From Alphaproteobacteria bacterium (GTDB lineage: Bacteria; Pseudomonadota; Alphaproteobacteria; RF32; CAG-239): a DNA stretch of 60,072 bases. The first letter of the stretch is position 1. Every line of letters starts with the position of its first letter. The DNA lies in NCBI GenBank assembly GCA_017484225.1, contig JAFUTN010000019.1, forward strand, positions 1 to 60,072, given 5' to 3'. Below the pieces are notes generated by a model. The model did no database searches, was not told where the DNA came from, and saw only the letters and a program-made list of their open reading frames with translations. A program made the position numbers and the translations under genes. This document shows, piece after piece, positions 35,001-43,431 of this stretch.

Positions 35001-36141
35001 TGCCCAAACAGCAGCAGGATTGTCATTGTCCGATTATGGCTTTACATCTGATGTTGACAATGGCGAATACACAATTTTAATCGGCAACGAAGTAAATGCA
35101 TCTGATGCAATGCTGAGAGATTGGTACTTCTATCGTTACATTGAGCCGACACCTCCGCCTCCTCCGCCGGCACCTGACCCGATTGATCCGGAAGATGTGG
35201 CTTATGTTAACTTGCCGAGAGCAGCAGTTGAACAAACAAGATCTTTGTTGCTTCAAGTCGGCCGCACAAACCACGGCGGTTCACATTGTGAATGCACTTA
35301 TGATGAATGTAACAACCCTTATTGCCGGATGACGGCAGACGGAACAAAGTATCGTTTGTGGGCAACTCCGTTGTATCGTTGGGGCAAATATAAAAGACCG
35401 GTTGAAACCGATTACAAAATTTACGGTGTAGATTTCGGACTTGATATGCAACCTAACGAAAAACAGCTCTTCGGTGTATTCGGTTCTTATCGTGACGGTA
35501 AATATGAACATGACGGCAAAGGCAAAATTATCAGTGCCAATGAAGGCAGTGAAATTGATATGAAGAGTATGCTGGCCGGTTTGTATTATCGTCATTACTT
35601 CGGAAACACATATATGCTCGGTGCCGTATACGGCGGAAAGCTTGATGCCGACATTAAGGCTGATAACGGTGTAACCGCTTCAACTGACGGAACCGATATC
35701 GGAGCTCAGTTAGAACTCGGCCACGATTTCCAAGTTACCGGACGTGAAACTTTAACCCCGTCTATTCGTGCTACTTATGACTATATCAAATTTGATAACG
35801 TTAAAGACAGCAATAATAAAGAGGTTAAAATTGAAAAAGCTCATGATGTTGAGTTAGAAGCAGCCATCAAATACGAGTATCGCTTCAACAATCAATATGA
35901 ACGCTTAACAACCGGTTATATCAAGCCGTCTGTAATTCAGACTATTGAAAACGGCGGTGAAGTTACCATTAACGATAAGAAGCATGACAATACTTTGAAG
36001 AACGAAACTCTCGGCCGCGTAGAAGTCGGTGCTGATGCTGAACTCTCTGACAATATGTCTGTCGGTGCGTTTGGTAATTACACCTTCGGTTCTAATTACA
36101 GCGGATGGGGTATCGGAGGTAACTTAAGAGTTATCTGGTAA
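32098..36141 (+). CDS. Large autotransporter with Pmp-like GGAIYN repeats
   Basis: The 1347-aa protein has a long N-terminal signal (hydrophobic core about 25-42 after a basic region). A passenger follows (about 45-1010) made of beta-helix repeats with many GGAIYN/GGAVYN and FSGN/FTGN motifs, as in chlamydial Pmp-like adhesins. Then come a proline hinge (PTPPPPPPAPDP), a Cys cluster (CECTYDECNNPYC) and a C-terminal autotransporter beta-barrel (about 1070-1347) ending in an aromatic residue (LRVIW). It should be a surface adhesin exported by type V secretion. AAGGAG precedes the ATG, and a strong terminator follows. The Cys cluster between hinge and barrel is unusual for an autotransporter. 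Confidence 0.9.
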   Translation: MNKSNNNAFGLLKSQYISVLKKCAILNAMAAFLMLPATAGAEDSVATLLSTKMGTNVGGTLPSVSGLDTVNVYIDGSTLHITTDLDPTDQTATMAGSMYGGELSSDTAWILNQGTVNIGNISNRGTFSNIHSQTGDHDARATSGGLVVNGSRNYAVGSEDSLLTINNVVLSNISTSPDNTFEGTKNYGGVVETYSTNSANAITNSSLSENFVMGGAGAYGGAVMVYNGVRKVGGVYEIPANSYVAVLSSSNNAYENNRAGNRIYNSSSKTASDVTDTKLVGNAYYQYDTYKYGETARGGAIYNGGDLTSNRDSFTGNYAIGQNAFGGAIYNTNKNLENGRATQKLILTAGDVTNNFSGNTAYAESSNQSTNIVAAGGAVYNNGHFNMDPTAGGAKTTSNSTYSNNEARTEANNANAKAYGGALANTGIYYGNSETFSGNQATSTAGQAFGGAIYNGQLDSTVSIKASTELRNATVRQNVASAATAAEGGAVFNDALGQFEASASTFNANQAEGSSSNGKALGGAISNRGQITVSAGTFSNNSVIAQQAGGGAIAHTADSSVTVSGSTISIGSSNVTGSFTNNTVTAGALGAGGAVAVSGNGALITFTDSSFTGNTVGIDETTVASGTTAKAYGGAIYSGSALNSASSASSVAVVALNNNITVSNNRVYASTSGSVSSREYNGGAFYNDTGSNLTLQATGKQILISSNDASAGQGGGIYNKGTLAIITSGTGSVDFTGNTAQQGEAIYNSGTVNVTMNGTSSLNFNSNQNVYNTGTFNVTGNYTTSASPSNTLVAAAAYLTQSVSSSISSVNLNSELAGNGTYKFTNAQLNMQENGLIDYEPTMNLTHNNINMSSGSRLNLDYTDSLSGNDIDVASGAVVNYRDSASIKEVTLANTLKNAGLVNVADSVISDIKVTNLSSDGGTINIDVDNPNLTADVIKVSGITVGTTNITFDEQHSLSLNENDRIYFAQTAAGLSLSDYGFTSDVDNGEYTILIGNEVNASDAMLRDWYFYRYIEPTPPPPPPAPDPIDPEDVAYVNLPRAAVEQTRSLLLQVGRTNHGGSHCECTYDECNNPYCRMTADGTKYRLWATPLYRWGKYKRPVETDYKIYGVDFGLDMQPNEKQLFGVFGSYRDGKYEHDGKGKIISANEGSEIDMKSMLAGLYYRHYFGNTYMLGAVYGGKLDADIKADNGVTASTDGTDIGAQLELGHDFQVTGRETLTPSIRATYDYIKFDNVKDSNNKEVKIEKAHDVELEAAIKYEYRFNNQYERLTTGYIKPSVIQTIENGGEVTINDKKHDNTLKNETLGRVEVGADAELSDNMSVGAFGNYTFGSNYSGWGIGGNLRVIW

Positions 36142-36157
36142 TCTGCATTACGCAAAA

Positions 36158-36190
36158 AAACACCCGCCCGAGCAGCGGGTGTTTTTTTTA
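36158..36190 (+). terminator. Rho-independent terminator
   Basis: ACACCCGC and GCGGGTGT form an 8-bp stem followed by eight T, just after the autotransporter stop codon. Confidence 0.92.
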
Positions 36191-36202
36191 TTTAAACAAA
36201 GC

Positions 36203-36243
36203 ACAAAAAAAAGATACCTCCTGATTTAAGGAGGTATCTTTCA
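36203..36243 (-). terminator. Terminator of the DUF2934 gene
   Basis: AAGATACCTCC and GGAGGTATCTT form an 11-bp stem with a short loop and T-runs on either side. It is placed just downstream of the minus-strand gene at 36268. Confidence 0.85.
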
Positions 36244-36267
36244 AAATAAACTGACTTTATTTTTAAA

Positions 36268-36489
36268 CTATTTTTTCTTGCTTGTTGAAGTTGATGTTGT
36301 TTTTGACTTAGCTGAACTAGATTTAGAAGAGCAAGACTTAGATGTTGAAGAGCAAGAACAAGAAGAACCGTAAAGCTGAGAAATAGCCATGTTCCAAAAA
36401 TATTCATCTTTTCCGCTCGGGCATCCGGCATTTTGCCAGTTGTAGTAAGCTGCTTCTTTAATATAGTTTTCATTGTAAGTTTTACTCAT
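36268..36489 (-). CDS. DUF2934-type small protein with Ser/Cys/Lys-rich tail
   Basis: The 73-aa protein's N-terminal ~40 residues (YIKEAAYYNWQNAGCPSGKD, then YFWNMA) match the DUF2934 pattern of small proteins, xxAYxLWxxxGxPxGxDxxxW. The tail is almost only Ser, Cys, Thr and Lys, ending KKK. The function of DUF2934 is unknown. The gene has a good promoter and a terminator, so it is a stand-alone transcript. An overlapping frame on the same strand (36192-36473) has no such signature. GGAGATATT precedes the ATG. Confidence 0.8.
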   Translation of the reverse strand: MSKTYNENYIKEAAYYNWQNAGCPSGKDEYFWNMAISQLYGSSCSCSSTSKSCSSKSSSAKSKTTSTSTSKKK

Positions 36490-36530
36490 TTTAATATCTC
36501 CATAATTTAGTTTTTAACACAACAAGGAGT

Positions 36531-36558
36531 ATTATAATCATTTTTTCAGTAACGTCAA
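36531..36558 (-). promoter_or_regulatory. Promoter of the DUF2934 gene
   Basis: On the minus strand, TTGACG (36553-36558), 16 bases, then a perfect TATAAT (36531-36536). Confidence 0.75.
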
Positions 36559-36603
36559 TACCTTAAATGCAAATAAATACCAAAAAAAACAAAGTTAAAA
36601 TTC

Positions 36604-36632
36604 TTGCTTTTAAAGCGCAAAACAGATAATAT
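36604..36632 (+). promoter_or_regulatory. Promoter of the glgB-glgX-malQ operon
   Basis: TTGCTT (36604-36609), 17 bases, then TAATAT (36627-36632), about 65 bases before the start of glgB. Confidence 0.55.
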
Positions 36633-36696
36633 GCAGAAAGACAATTTAAAATGCCGTAAAAGGTATTATTTACATCCCAAATTAAAGGAGTTTATT

Positions 36697-38898
36697 ATGG
36701 ATAATCTGCTGTCAAAAGAAGAAATAGATGCTATTATTAACGGAGACCACTCAAATGTTTTTGCCGTGCTGGGAATACATAGGGATAAAGGTTCCAAAAA
36801 AATTTTTATCCGTTCTTTTCAACCGTTTGCCTCGGCAATAGAAGTAATATCTCCGGAAGGCAAATCATTGGGTAAAATGACTAAACTTGATGATAGAGGA
36901 TTTTTTCAAATAAACTTTGATGAAACCAAAGATTTTGTTTATCGCCTGCGCATTACAAACGATAAAGGCAATGTGTATGATGCCGAAGATACCTATCGTT
37001 TTCCTTCCACAATCGGAGACATTGATGAATATTTGTTTGCACAGGGAAATCATAGAGAAATATATAAGAAACTCGGCGCACATATTATGGAAATTGACGG
37101 CGTAAAAGGTGTGGCCTTTGCCGTATGGGCTCCGAATGCAAAACGTGTATCCGTTATCGGCGGATTTAATAATTGGGATGGCAGAACAGATGTTATGCGT
37201 AAACATATAAGCTGTGGCATTTGGGATATTTTTATTCCGAACATCTCTGAAGGAGAACTCTATAAGTTTGAAATAAAAACTCAAGAAAACTACATTTTGA
37301 CTAAAGCGGATCCGTTGGCAACATATTCGGAGATTCGTCCGAAAAATGCCTCTGTGGTTTTTGACATCAACCACTACAAATGGAATGATGAAGCATGGCT
37401 CAAACAGCGAGAAACAACAAACACTTATGACCGTCCGATGTCAATTTATGAGGTGCATTTGGGTTCTTGGCGCCGCAAAGGAAAAGACGGTGCCGAATTT
37501 TTGACCTACCGTGAAGCAGCGGACAGATTGGTGCCGTATGTTTGCAATATGGGATTTACCCACGTTGAGTTTATGCCTTTGTGCGAACATCCGTTGGATG
37601 CATCTTGGGGATACCAGATTACCGGTTTGTTTGCACCGACATCTCGTTTCGGGAATCCGGACGATTTTCGTTACATGATTGACAAGTTCCATCAGGCCGG
37701 CATAAGCGTAATTATGGATTGGGTTCCGGCTCACTTCCCGAAAGATGATTTCGGCTTGGCTCAATTTGACGGCACTTGCTTGTATGAACATGCCGACCCG
37801 CGCAAAGGAGAGCAAAAAGATTGGGGAACAAAAATTTATAACTTCGGGCGAACAGAAGTTTGTAACCTGCTTTGTGCCAGTGCGCTTTATTGGTTGAAAG
37901 AATTTCATATTGACGGGTTGCGTGTTGATGCTGTTGCTTCAATGCTGTATCTTGATTATTCCCGCAAACAGGGAGAGTGGATCCCGAATGTTTACGGCGG
38001 TAACGAGAATCTGGAAGCTATTGCCTTTATTCGCAAAATGAATGAAATGGTATACACACAAACCAAAGGCACAATTACTTGTGCGGAAGAATCAACGGCA
38101 TGGCCGATGGTTTCGCGTCCGGTTTCGGCCGGAGGACTTGGTTTCGGCTATAAATGGAATATGGGCTGGATGAATGATACACTGCGCTATATCAGCCATG
38201 AACCGGTGCATAGAAAGTATCATCACGGCTTATTAACCTTCGGTTTGCTGTATGCTTTTAATGAAAACTTTATATTACCTATCTCTCATGATGAAGTTGT
38301 GCATGGAAAAGGTTCAATGCTTTCAAAAATGCCGGGTGATGAATGGCAAAAGTTTGCCAATATGCGTGCCTATTACGGTTTTATGTGGACTCATCCGGGC
38401 AAAAAACTTTTGTTTATGGGTAATGAATTTGCTCAAGACTGGGAATGGAACAGTGATGAAAGTTTGCGTTGGCATTTGTTGGAATATCCGATGTATCAGG
38501 GAATGCAGAATTGCGTGCGTGATTTGAATTTGATGTATAAGGGTAACACCTCGCTGTTTGAAGAAGATTTTGATTCGCGCGGTTTTGAATGGATAGACCA
38601 TTCTGATTGTGATGACAGTGTTATTTCTTATATTCGCCGCGGTCATAATTATGATGATTATCTGGTTGTTGTATGTAATTTTACGCCGGTGGTTCGTCAC
38701 AATTATCGTGTCGGGGTAAACGAAGCCTGCCGGTATCAGGAAATATTTAACAGCGACGATAAAAGTTATTGGGGAAGCGGGGTCAGAAACGAAGGCCCTC
38801 AATCCGCACAAGGTTACGGCGTAAGCGGAAGACCGTATTCTATAGAGTTGACATTGCCTCCGCTTTCAACCATTGTGCTTAAACCGGTCAGAGGATAA
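36697..38898 (+). CDS. glgB: 1,4-alpha-glucan branching enzyme
   Basis: The 733-aa GH13 enzyme makes alpha-1,6 branches in glycogen. It has N-terminal CBM48-type modules (GVAFAVWAPNAKRVSVIGGF near 145) and the catalytic barrel. The nucleophile Asp is in DGLRVDAVASML, the acid Glu in CAEES and the third Asp in ISHDEVVHGKGSM. ATG 36697 is chosen because AAAGGAG lies six bases upstream; the longer frame from 36604 would begin inside the promoter. The length is normal for GlgB. It is the first gene of a glycogen operon. Confidence 0.96.
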   Translation: MDNLLSKEEIDAIINGDHSNVFAVLGIHRDKGSKKIFIRSFQPFASAIEVISPEGKSLGKMTKLDDRGFFQINFDETKDFVYRLRITNDKGNVYDAEDTYRFPSTIGDIDEYLFAQGNHREIYKKLGAHIMEIDGVKGVAFAVWAPNAKRVSVIGGFNNWDGRTDVMRKHISCGIWDIFIPNISEGELYKFEIKTQENYILTKADPLATYSEIRPKNASVVFDINHYKWNDEAWLKQRETTNTYDRPMSIYEVHLGSWRRKGKDGAEFLTYREAADRLVPYVCNMGFTHVEFMPLCEHPLDASWGYQITGLFAPTSRFGNPDDFRYMIDKFHQAGISVIMDWVPAHFPKDDFGLAQFDGTCLYEHADPRKGEQKDWGTKIYNFGRTEVCNLLCASALYWLKEFHIDGLRVDAVASMLYLDYSRKQGEWIPNVYGGNENLEAIAFIRKMNEMVYTQTKGTITCAEESTAWPMVSRPVSAGGLGFGYKWNMGWMNDTLRYISHEPVHRKYHHGLLTFGLLYAFNENFILPISHDEVVHGKGSMLSKMPGDEWQKFANMRAYYGFMWTHPGKKLLFMGNEFAQDWEWNSDESLRWHLLEYPMYQGMQNCVRDLNLMYKGNTSLFEEDFDSRGFEWIDHSDCDDSVISYIRRGHNYDDYLVVVCNFTPVVRHNYRVGVNEACRYQEIFNSDDKSYWGSGVRNEGPQSAQGYGVSGRPYSIELTLPPLSTIVLKPVRG

Positions 38899-38907
38899 GG
38901 TGAAAAA

Positions 38908-40995
38908 ATGACGGAAGTTTCGTTCGGAAAAGCTTATCCTTTAGGTTCGTCTTGTGATGAAACCGGTGTTAATTTTGCTCTGTTTTCGGCTAATGCCGAA
39001 AAGGTTGAATTATGCTTGTTTAATTCTACCGGAACTAAAGAAATAAAACGCTATCCGATTGAAGTTAACGATAATAATATCTGGCATATCCACATTAAGG
39101 GATTGAAAGCCGGACAAGTTTACGGATACAGAGTATACGGCCCGTATAAACCAAGTGAAGGAAAACGTTTTAATCCTCACAAACTGCTTCTTGATCCGTA
39201 TGCTAAAAAATTGGAGGGAAAGCTTATATGGCATAAAGCGCTGTTTGCCTATGATGTTAACAGTCCGGAAAAAGATTTGTCTTTCAGCACGCTTGACAGC
39301 GCACCTTATGTCCCGAAATCTGTGGTAGTTGAAGATACGTTTGATTGGGAAAATGACAGACATCCGGAAATACCGGACAGTCAGGTTGTTATATATGAAA
39401 CGCATATCGGAGGATATACAAAATTACATCCGAAAGTTTTAGATTCTCAGCGCGGAAAATTTTTGGGAATGACATCCAAAAGTGTTATCAACTATCTTAA
39501 CTGGCTCGGCGTAACATCCGTTGAACTGCTTCCGGTATTTGCCTTTTTCGGCAACAAAGACGGTATGTATATTGACAACTACTGGGGATATGAAACTCTT
39601 TCATATTTTATTCCGGAACCGAAATATATGCAGCATAACGATATTGATGAATTTAAGCAAATGGTGAAAACGCTGCATGCCAACGGTAAAGAAGTTATTT
39701 TGGATGTTGTCTATAATCATACGATAGAAGGAAATCAATTAGGGCCGACATTGTGTTATCGCGGTATAGACAACGAAAGTTATTATACCCTGCAAAAAGA
39801 AAACAAACGCTTTTATTATGATTCTACCGGCTGCGGAGCCTCTTTCAATTTGCAGAATCCGTATGTATTGACCTTGGTTATGGATTCACTTCGCTATTGG
39901 GTTGAAACCATGCACGTAGACGGTTTTCGTTTGGATTTAGCCACGAGCCTAAGCCGTGTGCGTGAAAAATTCACACAGGACAGCGGTTTTTTGATAGCGG
40001 CACGGCAAGATGAAATTTTGCGTCGGGTAAAAATGATAGCCGAACCGTGGGATGCCACTGCCGACGGATATCGTATCGGTGCGTATCCTCCGAAATGGCG
40101 GGAATGGAATGACCGCTATCGTGACGTAATCCGCCGTTTTTGGTGCGGACACGACAAACAAATAGGAGAATTTGCAAGCCGGATAAGCGGCTCAAGCGAT
40201 ATATTCGGATATTCAAACCGAGATATATACAGCAGCATAAATTTCATAACCTCACATGACGGGTTTAATTTACGTGATTTAGTCAGCTATAATGCTAAAC
40301 ATAATATGGTTAACGGCGAAAACAACCGTGACGGTAATGATGCAAATTGGAGTTGGAACTCCGGTGCGGAAGGAATGACACAAAGCGCCGATATACATAA
40401 GCTGCGACTGTTACGCTTGCGGGCAATGCTGGCAACTTTGCTGATATCATTCGGAACACCTATGTTGGTTGCCGGTGATGAATTCGGCAACACACAATTC
40501 GGAAATAATAATCCGTATTGCCAAGATAACGTTTTAACGTGGATTGTTTGGGAAGCCATAAATTCGGAAGACCGCAATTTGGCTCGCTTTGTAAAAAAAT
40601 TAATAGCTATGCGCAAAAAAATGCCGGTTTTTAAGCGGACAAAGTTTTTTACCGGTGAAAAATATGAAAAATTTGAACGTCACACCATAAAAGACCTGAT
40701 GTGGCTCAAGGAAAACGGAAAAGAACTTGAAAATTCCGATTGGTATGACGAGCGGCGCAAGTCTTTAGCTTGTTTTGCTTATGCCGAAAATTGTTCGTAT
40801 ATCTGCATTTTCAATGCAGATGAGGAAGCAAAACAGTGGGAATTACCCGAATTTTGCCGACGGGCGGTTGTCAAAGTTGCATTAAGCAGTGCAGATACGG
40901 ATGCCTGCCGAGAATATGAAATTAACAATAAAGAAAAATTATCCGTTCCGGCATGGAGCGTAACAATATTAGAAATCACAAAACCGGAGAAATAA
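38908..40995 (+). CDS. glgX: Glycogen debranching enzyme (isoamylase type)
   Basis: The 695-aa GH13 enzyme of the GlgX/TreX type hydrolyses alpha-1,6 branches. It has an N-terminal CBM48 domain (VNFALFSANAEKVELCLF) and the barrel with motifs ILDVVYNHT, DGFRLDLATS (nucleophile Asp), IAEPWD (acid Glu) and TSHDGFNLRD (third Asp). It lies nine bases after glgB and two bases before malQ, so the three are one operon for glycogen turnover. AAGGTGAAAAA precedes the ATG. Confidence 0.95.
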   Translation: MTEVSFGKAYPLGSSCDETGVNFALFSANAEKVELCLFNSTGTKEIKRYPIEVNDNNIWHIHIKGLKAGQVYGYRVYGPYKPSEGKRFNPHKLLLDPYAKKLEGKLIWHKALFAYDVNSPEKDLSFSTLDSAPYVPKSVVVEDTFDWENDRHPEIPDSQVVIYETHIGGYTKLHPKVLDSQRGKFLGMTSKSVINYLNWLGVTSVELLPVFAFFGNKDGMYIDNYWGYETLSYFIPEPKYMQHNDIDEFKQMVKTLHANGKEVILDVVYNHTIEGNQLGPTLCYRGIDNESYYTLQKENKRFYYDSTGCGASFNLQNPYVLTLVMDSLRYWVETMHVDGFRLDLATSLSRVREKFTQDSGFLIAARQDEILRRVKMIAEPWDATADGYRIGAYPPKWREWNDRYRDVIRRFWCGHDKQIGEFASRISGSSDIFGYSNRDIYSSINFITSHDGFNLRDLVSYNAKHNMVNGENNRDGNDANWSWNSGAEGMTQSADIHKLRLLRLRAMLATLLISFGTPMLVAGDEFGNTQFGNNNPYCQDNVLTWIVWEAINSEDRNLARFVKKLIAMRKKMPVFKRTKFFTGEKYEKFERHTIKDLMWLKENGKELENSDWYDERRKSLACFAYAENCSYICIFNADEEAKQWELPEFCRRAVVKVALSSADTDACREYEINNKEKLSVPAWSVTILEITKPEK

Positions 40996-40996
40996 A

Positions 40997-43117
40997 ATGA
41001 TGGAAACTTGGAATTTGTTGTTGCAGAAATTGGGTATTGCCCGAAAATTTACGGACGCGGCACAAAATCAGCAAGAATACGTTATTGATGACGAAACTCT
41101 GCTACAAATGGTTAATCACTTGGGATTTAATCTCAAAAAAACAGATGATAGCGAAAAACTTTTGGAACAATTAGATAAAAAACGCTGGTATTATACCTTT
41201 GAGCCGATTTATGTAGTGCGTTGTCAAGAAAAAAAAATAAATGCCGTGGTGCTGAAAAAAAGTTTGCCTCAAGTTAAAATTTTTGTTGCACAAAACGGTA
41301 AAAATATACCTGTTGACTATGAACTCAATATCTGTCAGGAGCGCAAAATAGGCAATAGCGAATATATTTTAACCGAAGTGCTGATAAAAACCGAATTGGC
41401 TCCGGAATATTATGATGTTACATTAACGGACGGAAAAGAAAAACATACTTGCGTTTTAGCCGTAACTCCGGATGAATGTTATTTGCCGCCGGTTTTACAA
41501 AAAGATAAGGTTTGGGGATTTGCAATTCAGTTGTATGCCTTAAGAAGCAAACGAAACTGGGGTGTCGGTGACTTCAGCGATTTAGCCGATTTTGTAAAAA
41601 TATGCGCTCAAAACGGTGCTGATGTTATCGGAATAAATCCGCTTAATGTGTTGTCGCATGATTATCCGGAAAACAGCAGTCCGTATGCATCCATAAGCCG
41701 TTTGTTTTTGAATCCGATATATATTGATGTGGAAAAAGTTTCCGGATTCAAAAAATCAATGCTTGCCGGAAGTGAAAAGGATTTGCAGCAAGCCCGCTCC
41801 GGCAATTATATAGATTACCCGTTAGTTTATAACTTAAAAATAAAAATATTGCGTGAAATTTTTTCAACCGATTTTGATTTGCAAGATCCCGAGTTTGCAA
41901 AATTTTGCCGCAACGGCGGTGATGATTTGGAGTTATTGGCAACATATCAGGCAATTTATTCCGAATATCACCAAAAATGTTGGAAAGGCTGGATTGATTG
42001 GCCGAAGGAACTGCAAAATCCTCACTCGGCGGCAGTGAAAGAATATGCCAAACAACACCAAAGCGAAATAACATTTTTCAAATTTTTGCAATTTGAAGCA
42101 GAGCGACAATTAAATTCGGTGCAAAAAGAAATACAATCTTCGGGTTTGAAAATCGGTTTATATCGTGATTTACCGGTCGGATTAAGCCGTGACAGTGCCG
42201 AGGTTTGGCAAAATAACGACTTGTTTATGAAAGATTGCGGCGCCGGCGCTCCTCCTGATGTATTCTTCCCGAGCGGGCAAAAGTGGTGTTTAGGGGCGTT
42301 TAATCCGTTTAAGCTGAAAGAGGCGGCGTATAAACCGTTTATCAAAATTTTGCGTGCCGCCATGAAAGGTTCCGGCGCGTTGAGAATAGACCATGTAATG
42401 AGTTTGATGCGTTTATACATTATTTCCGATAAATCGGACAAAGGAACATATATCTACTACAATTTTGACGATATGCTGGGTATTGTTGCCTTGGAAAGCT
42501 ATTTGCAAAAATGTATGGTAGTTGGCGAAAGTATCGGAAATGTGCCGGACGGATTTATTGAAAAATTGCATGAACGCGGTATTTATTCTTTAAGCGTTTT
42601 GTGGGCAGAGCGCTGGAATGACGGTTTAGGGTGTTTTAAAATGCCGGCTGATTTTCCGCAAAAAGCATTTTGTTCGGTTGGCACGCATGATATGGCTCCG
42701 CTTAAAGCACGTTGGTTCGGATATGATATTGAGACGATGTATAAGCTTGGTATGCTGAATGAGCAAGAACGTATTAATCAGTATAAGGCACGTGAAAACG
42801 AGCGCCGATATTTGTTGGCGGCATTGGATTATGCCGGTGTATGGCCGGCAGACAATCCTCGTCAGGGTGATTGTTTGTATGGTGAAGGCTATCCGAACGG
42901 TATTATGCAGGCTGTGGAAAAATATATGGGACAATCTGCAAGCAAAGTATATCTGGCGCAGTTGGAAGATTTTTTCGGAGTGGAAGTTTTACAAAATCTT
43001 CCGGGAACAGACAGAGACAAACATCCTAACTGGTGCAGTAAGGTTCCGGTTGCACTGGAAGATTTTTCTGCCGATAATAATTTTATTTCCGGTGTAAGCG
43101 CCGTAAAAAACAAATAA
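40997..43117 (+). CDS. malQ: 4-alpha-glucanotransferase (amylomaltase)
   Basis: The 706-aa GH77 disproportionating enzyme transfers maltodextrin segments. It shows GLYRDLPVGLSRDSAEVW, the nucleophile Asp in RIDHVM, the acid Glu in GESIGNVP and the family THD motif in GTHDMAPL. An N-terminal extension of ~150 residues precedes the barrel, as in the proteobacterial MalQ class. It is the last gene of the operon. No glycogen synthase, ADP-glucose pyrophosphorylase or phosphorylase gene is in the window. Confidence 0.94.
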   Translation: MMETWNLLLQKLGIARKFTDAAQNQQEYVIDDETLLQMVNHLGFNLKKTDDSEKLLEQLDKKRWYYTFEPIYVVRCQEKKINAVVLKKSLPQVKIFVAQNGKNIPVDYELNICQERKIGNSEYILTEVLIKTELAPEYYDVTLTDGKEKHTCVLAVTPDECYLPPVLQKDKVWGFAIQLYALRSKRNWGVGDFSDLADFVKICAQNGADVIGINPLNVLSHDYPENSSPYASISRLFLNPIYIDVEKVSGFKKSMLAGSEKDLQQARSGNYIDYPLVYNLKIKILREIFSTDFDLQDPEFAKFCRNGGDDLELLATYQAIYSEYHQKCWKGWIDWPKELQNPHSAAVKEYAKQHQSEITFFKFLQFEAERQLNSVQKEIQSSGLKIGLYRDLPVGLSRDSAEVWQNNDLFMKDCGAGAPPDVFFPSGQKWCLGAFNPFKLKEAAYKPFIKILRAAMKGSGALRIDHVMSLMRLYIISDKSDKGTYIYYNFDDMLGIVALESYLQKCMVVGESIGNVPDGFIEKLHERGIYSLSVLWAERWNDGLGCFKMPADFPQKAFCSVGTHDMAPLKARWFGYDIETMYKLGMLNEQERINQYKARENERRYLLAALDYAGVWPADNPRQGDCLYGEGYPNGIMQAVEKYMGQSASKVYLAQLEDFFGVEVLQNLPGTDRDKHPNWCSKVPVALEDFSADNNFISGVSAVKNK

Positions 43118-43130
43118 CTTTTAATAACAA

Positions 43131-43163
43131 AAAAAAGGGGGATACGGAGTTCCTCTTTTTTTT
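43131..43163 (+). terminator. Terminator of the glycogen operon
   Basis: AAAAAAGGGG and TCCTCTTTTTT pair (one G-U) with an 11-base loop and a T-tract. Confidence 0.7.
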
Positions 43164-43168
43164 AATGC

Positions 43169-43197
43169 TTTACATTGCGCCTAACTTTTGATAGAAT
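43169..43197 (+). promoter_or_regulatory. Promoter of leader RNA A2
   Basis: TTTACA (43169-43174), 17 bases, then TAGAAT (43192-43197). It has the same spacing and distance to the first hairpin as in A1 and A3. Confidence 0.75.
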
Positions 43198-43203
43198 CAA
43201 AGC

Positions 43204-43400
43204 AGAGTGTGAAAAAACGCACTTTAGGGCTTCATAACCCTTCGGTCATTAGTCGCATATTTGCGAGTTGTTGGTGTAAACCGACTTCGTTCATGTTGAG
43301 CGGATGTCGGTGCAATAAGGCTTTTGAGCGCGAAAACGCCGAGCCGTCTAATGATCACGGTTATGAACATCCGCCCGTCTTTTTGAAGCGGGTTTTTTTA
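43204..43400 (+). ncRNA. Structured leader RNA, class A, copy 2
   Basis: Hairpin AGTGTG/CGCACT (43206-43223; one pair is U-G instead of U-A). The closing helix pairs TTCATAACC (43231-43239) with GGTTATGAA (43359-43367) and GGTCATTAG (43244-43252) with CTAATGATC (43348-43356). Inside are hairpins TCGCA/TGCGA, ACCGAC/GTCGGT enclosing GTTCA/TGAGC, and GGCT/AGCC. The terminator hairpin CCCG/CGGG with T7 ends it about 35 bases before ATG 43432. The segment GCGGATGT inside can also pair with ACATCCGC just before the terminator. Confidence 0.82.
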
Positions 43401-43431
43401 TTTTTAAATTTTGCTTTAATGGAGAAAAATA

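Noticed and set aside
36192..36473. Minus-strand frame overlapping the DUF2934 gene
   Set aside because: The DUF2934 signature and the start next to the ribosome site are in the other frame, and this one runs through the terminator hairpin.
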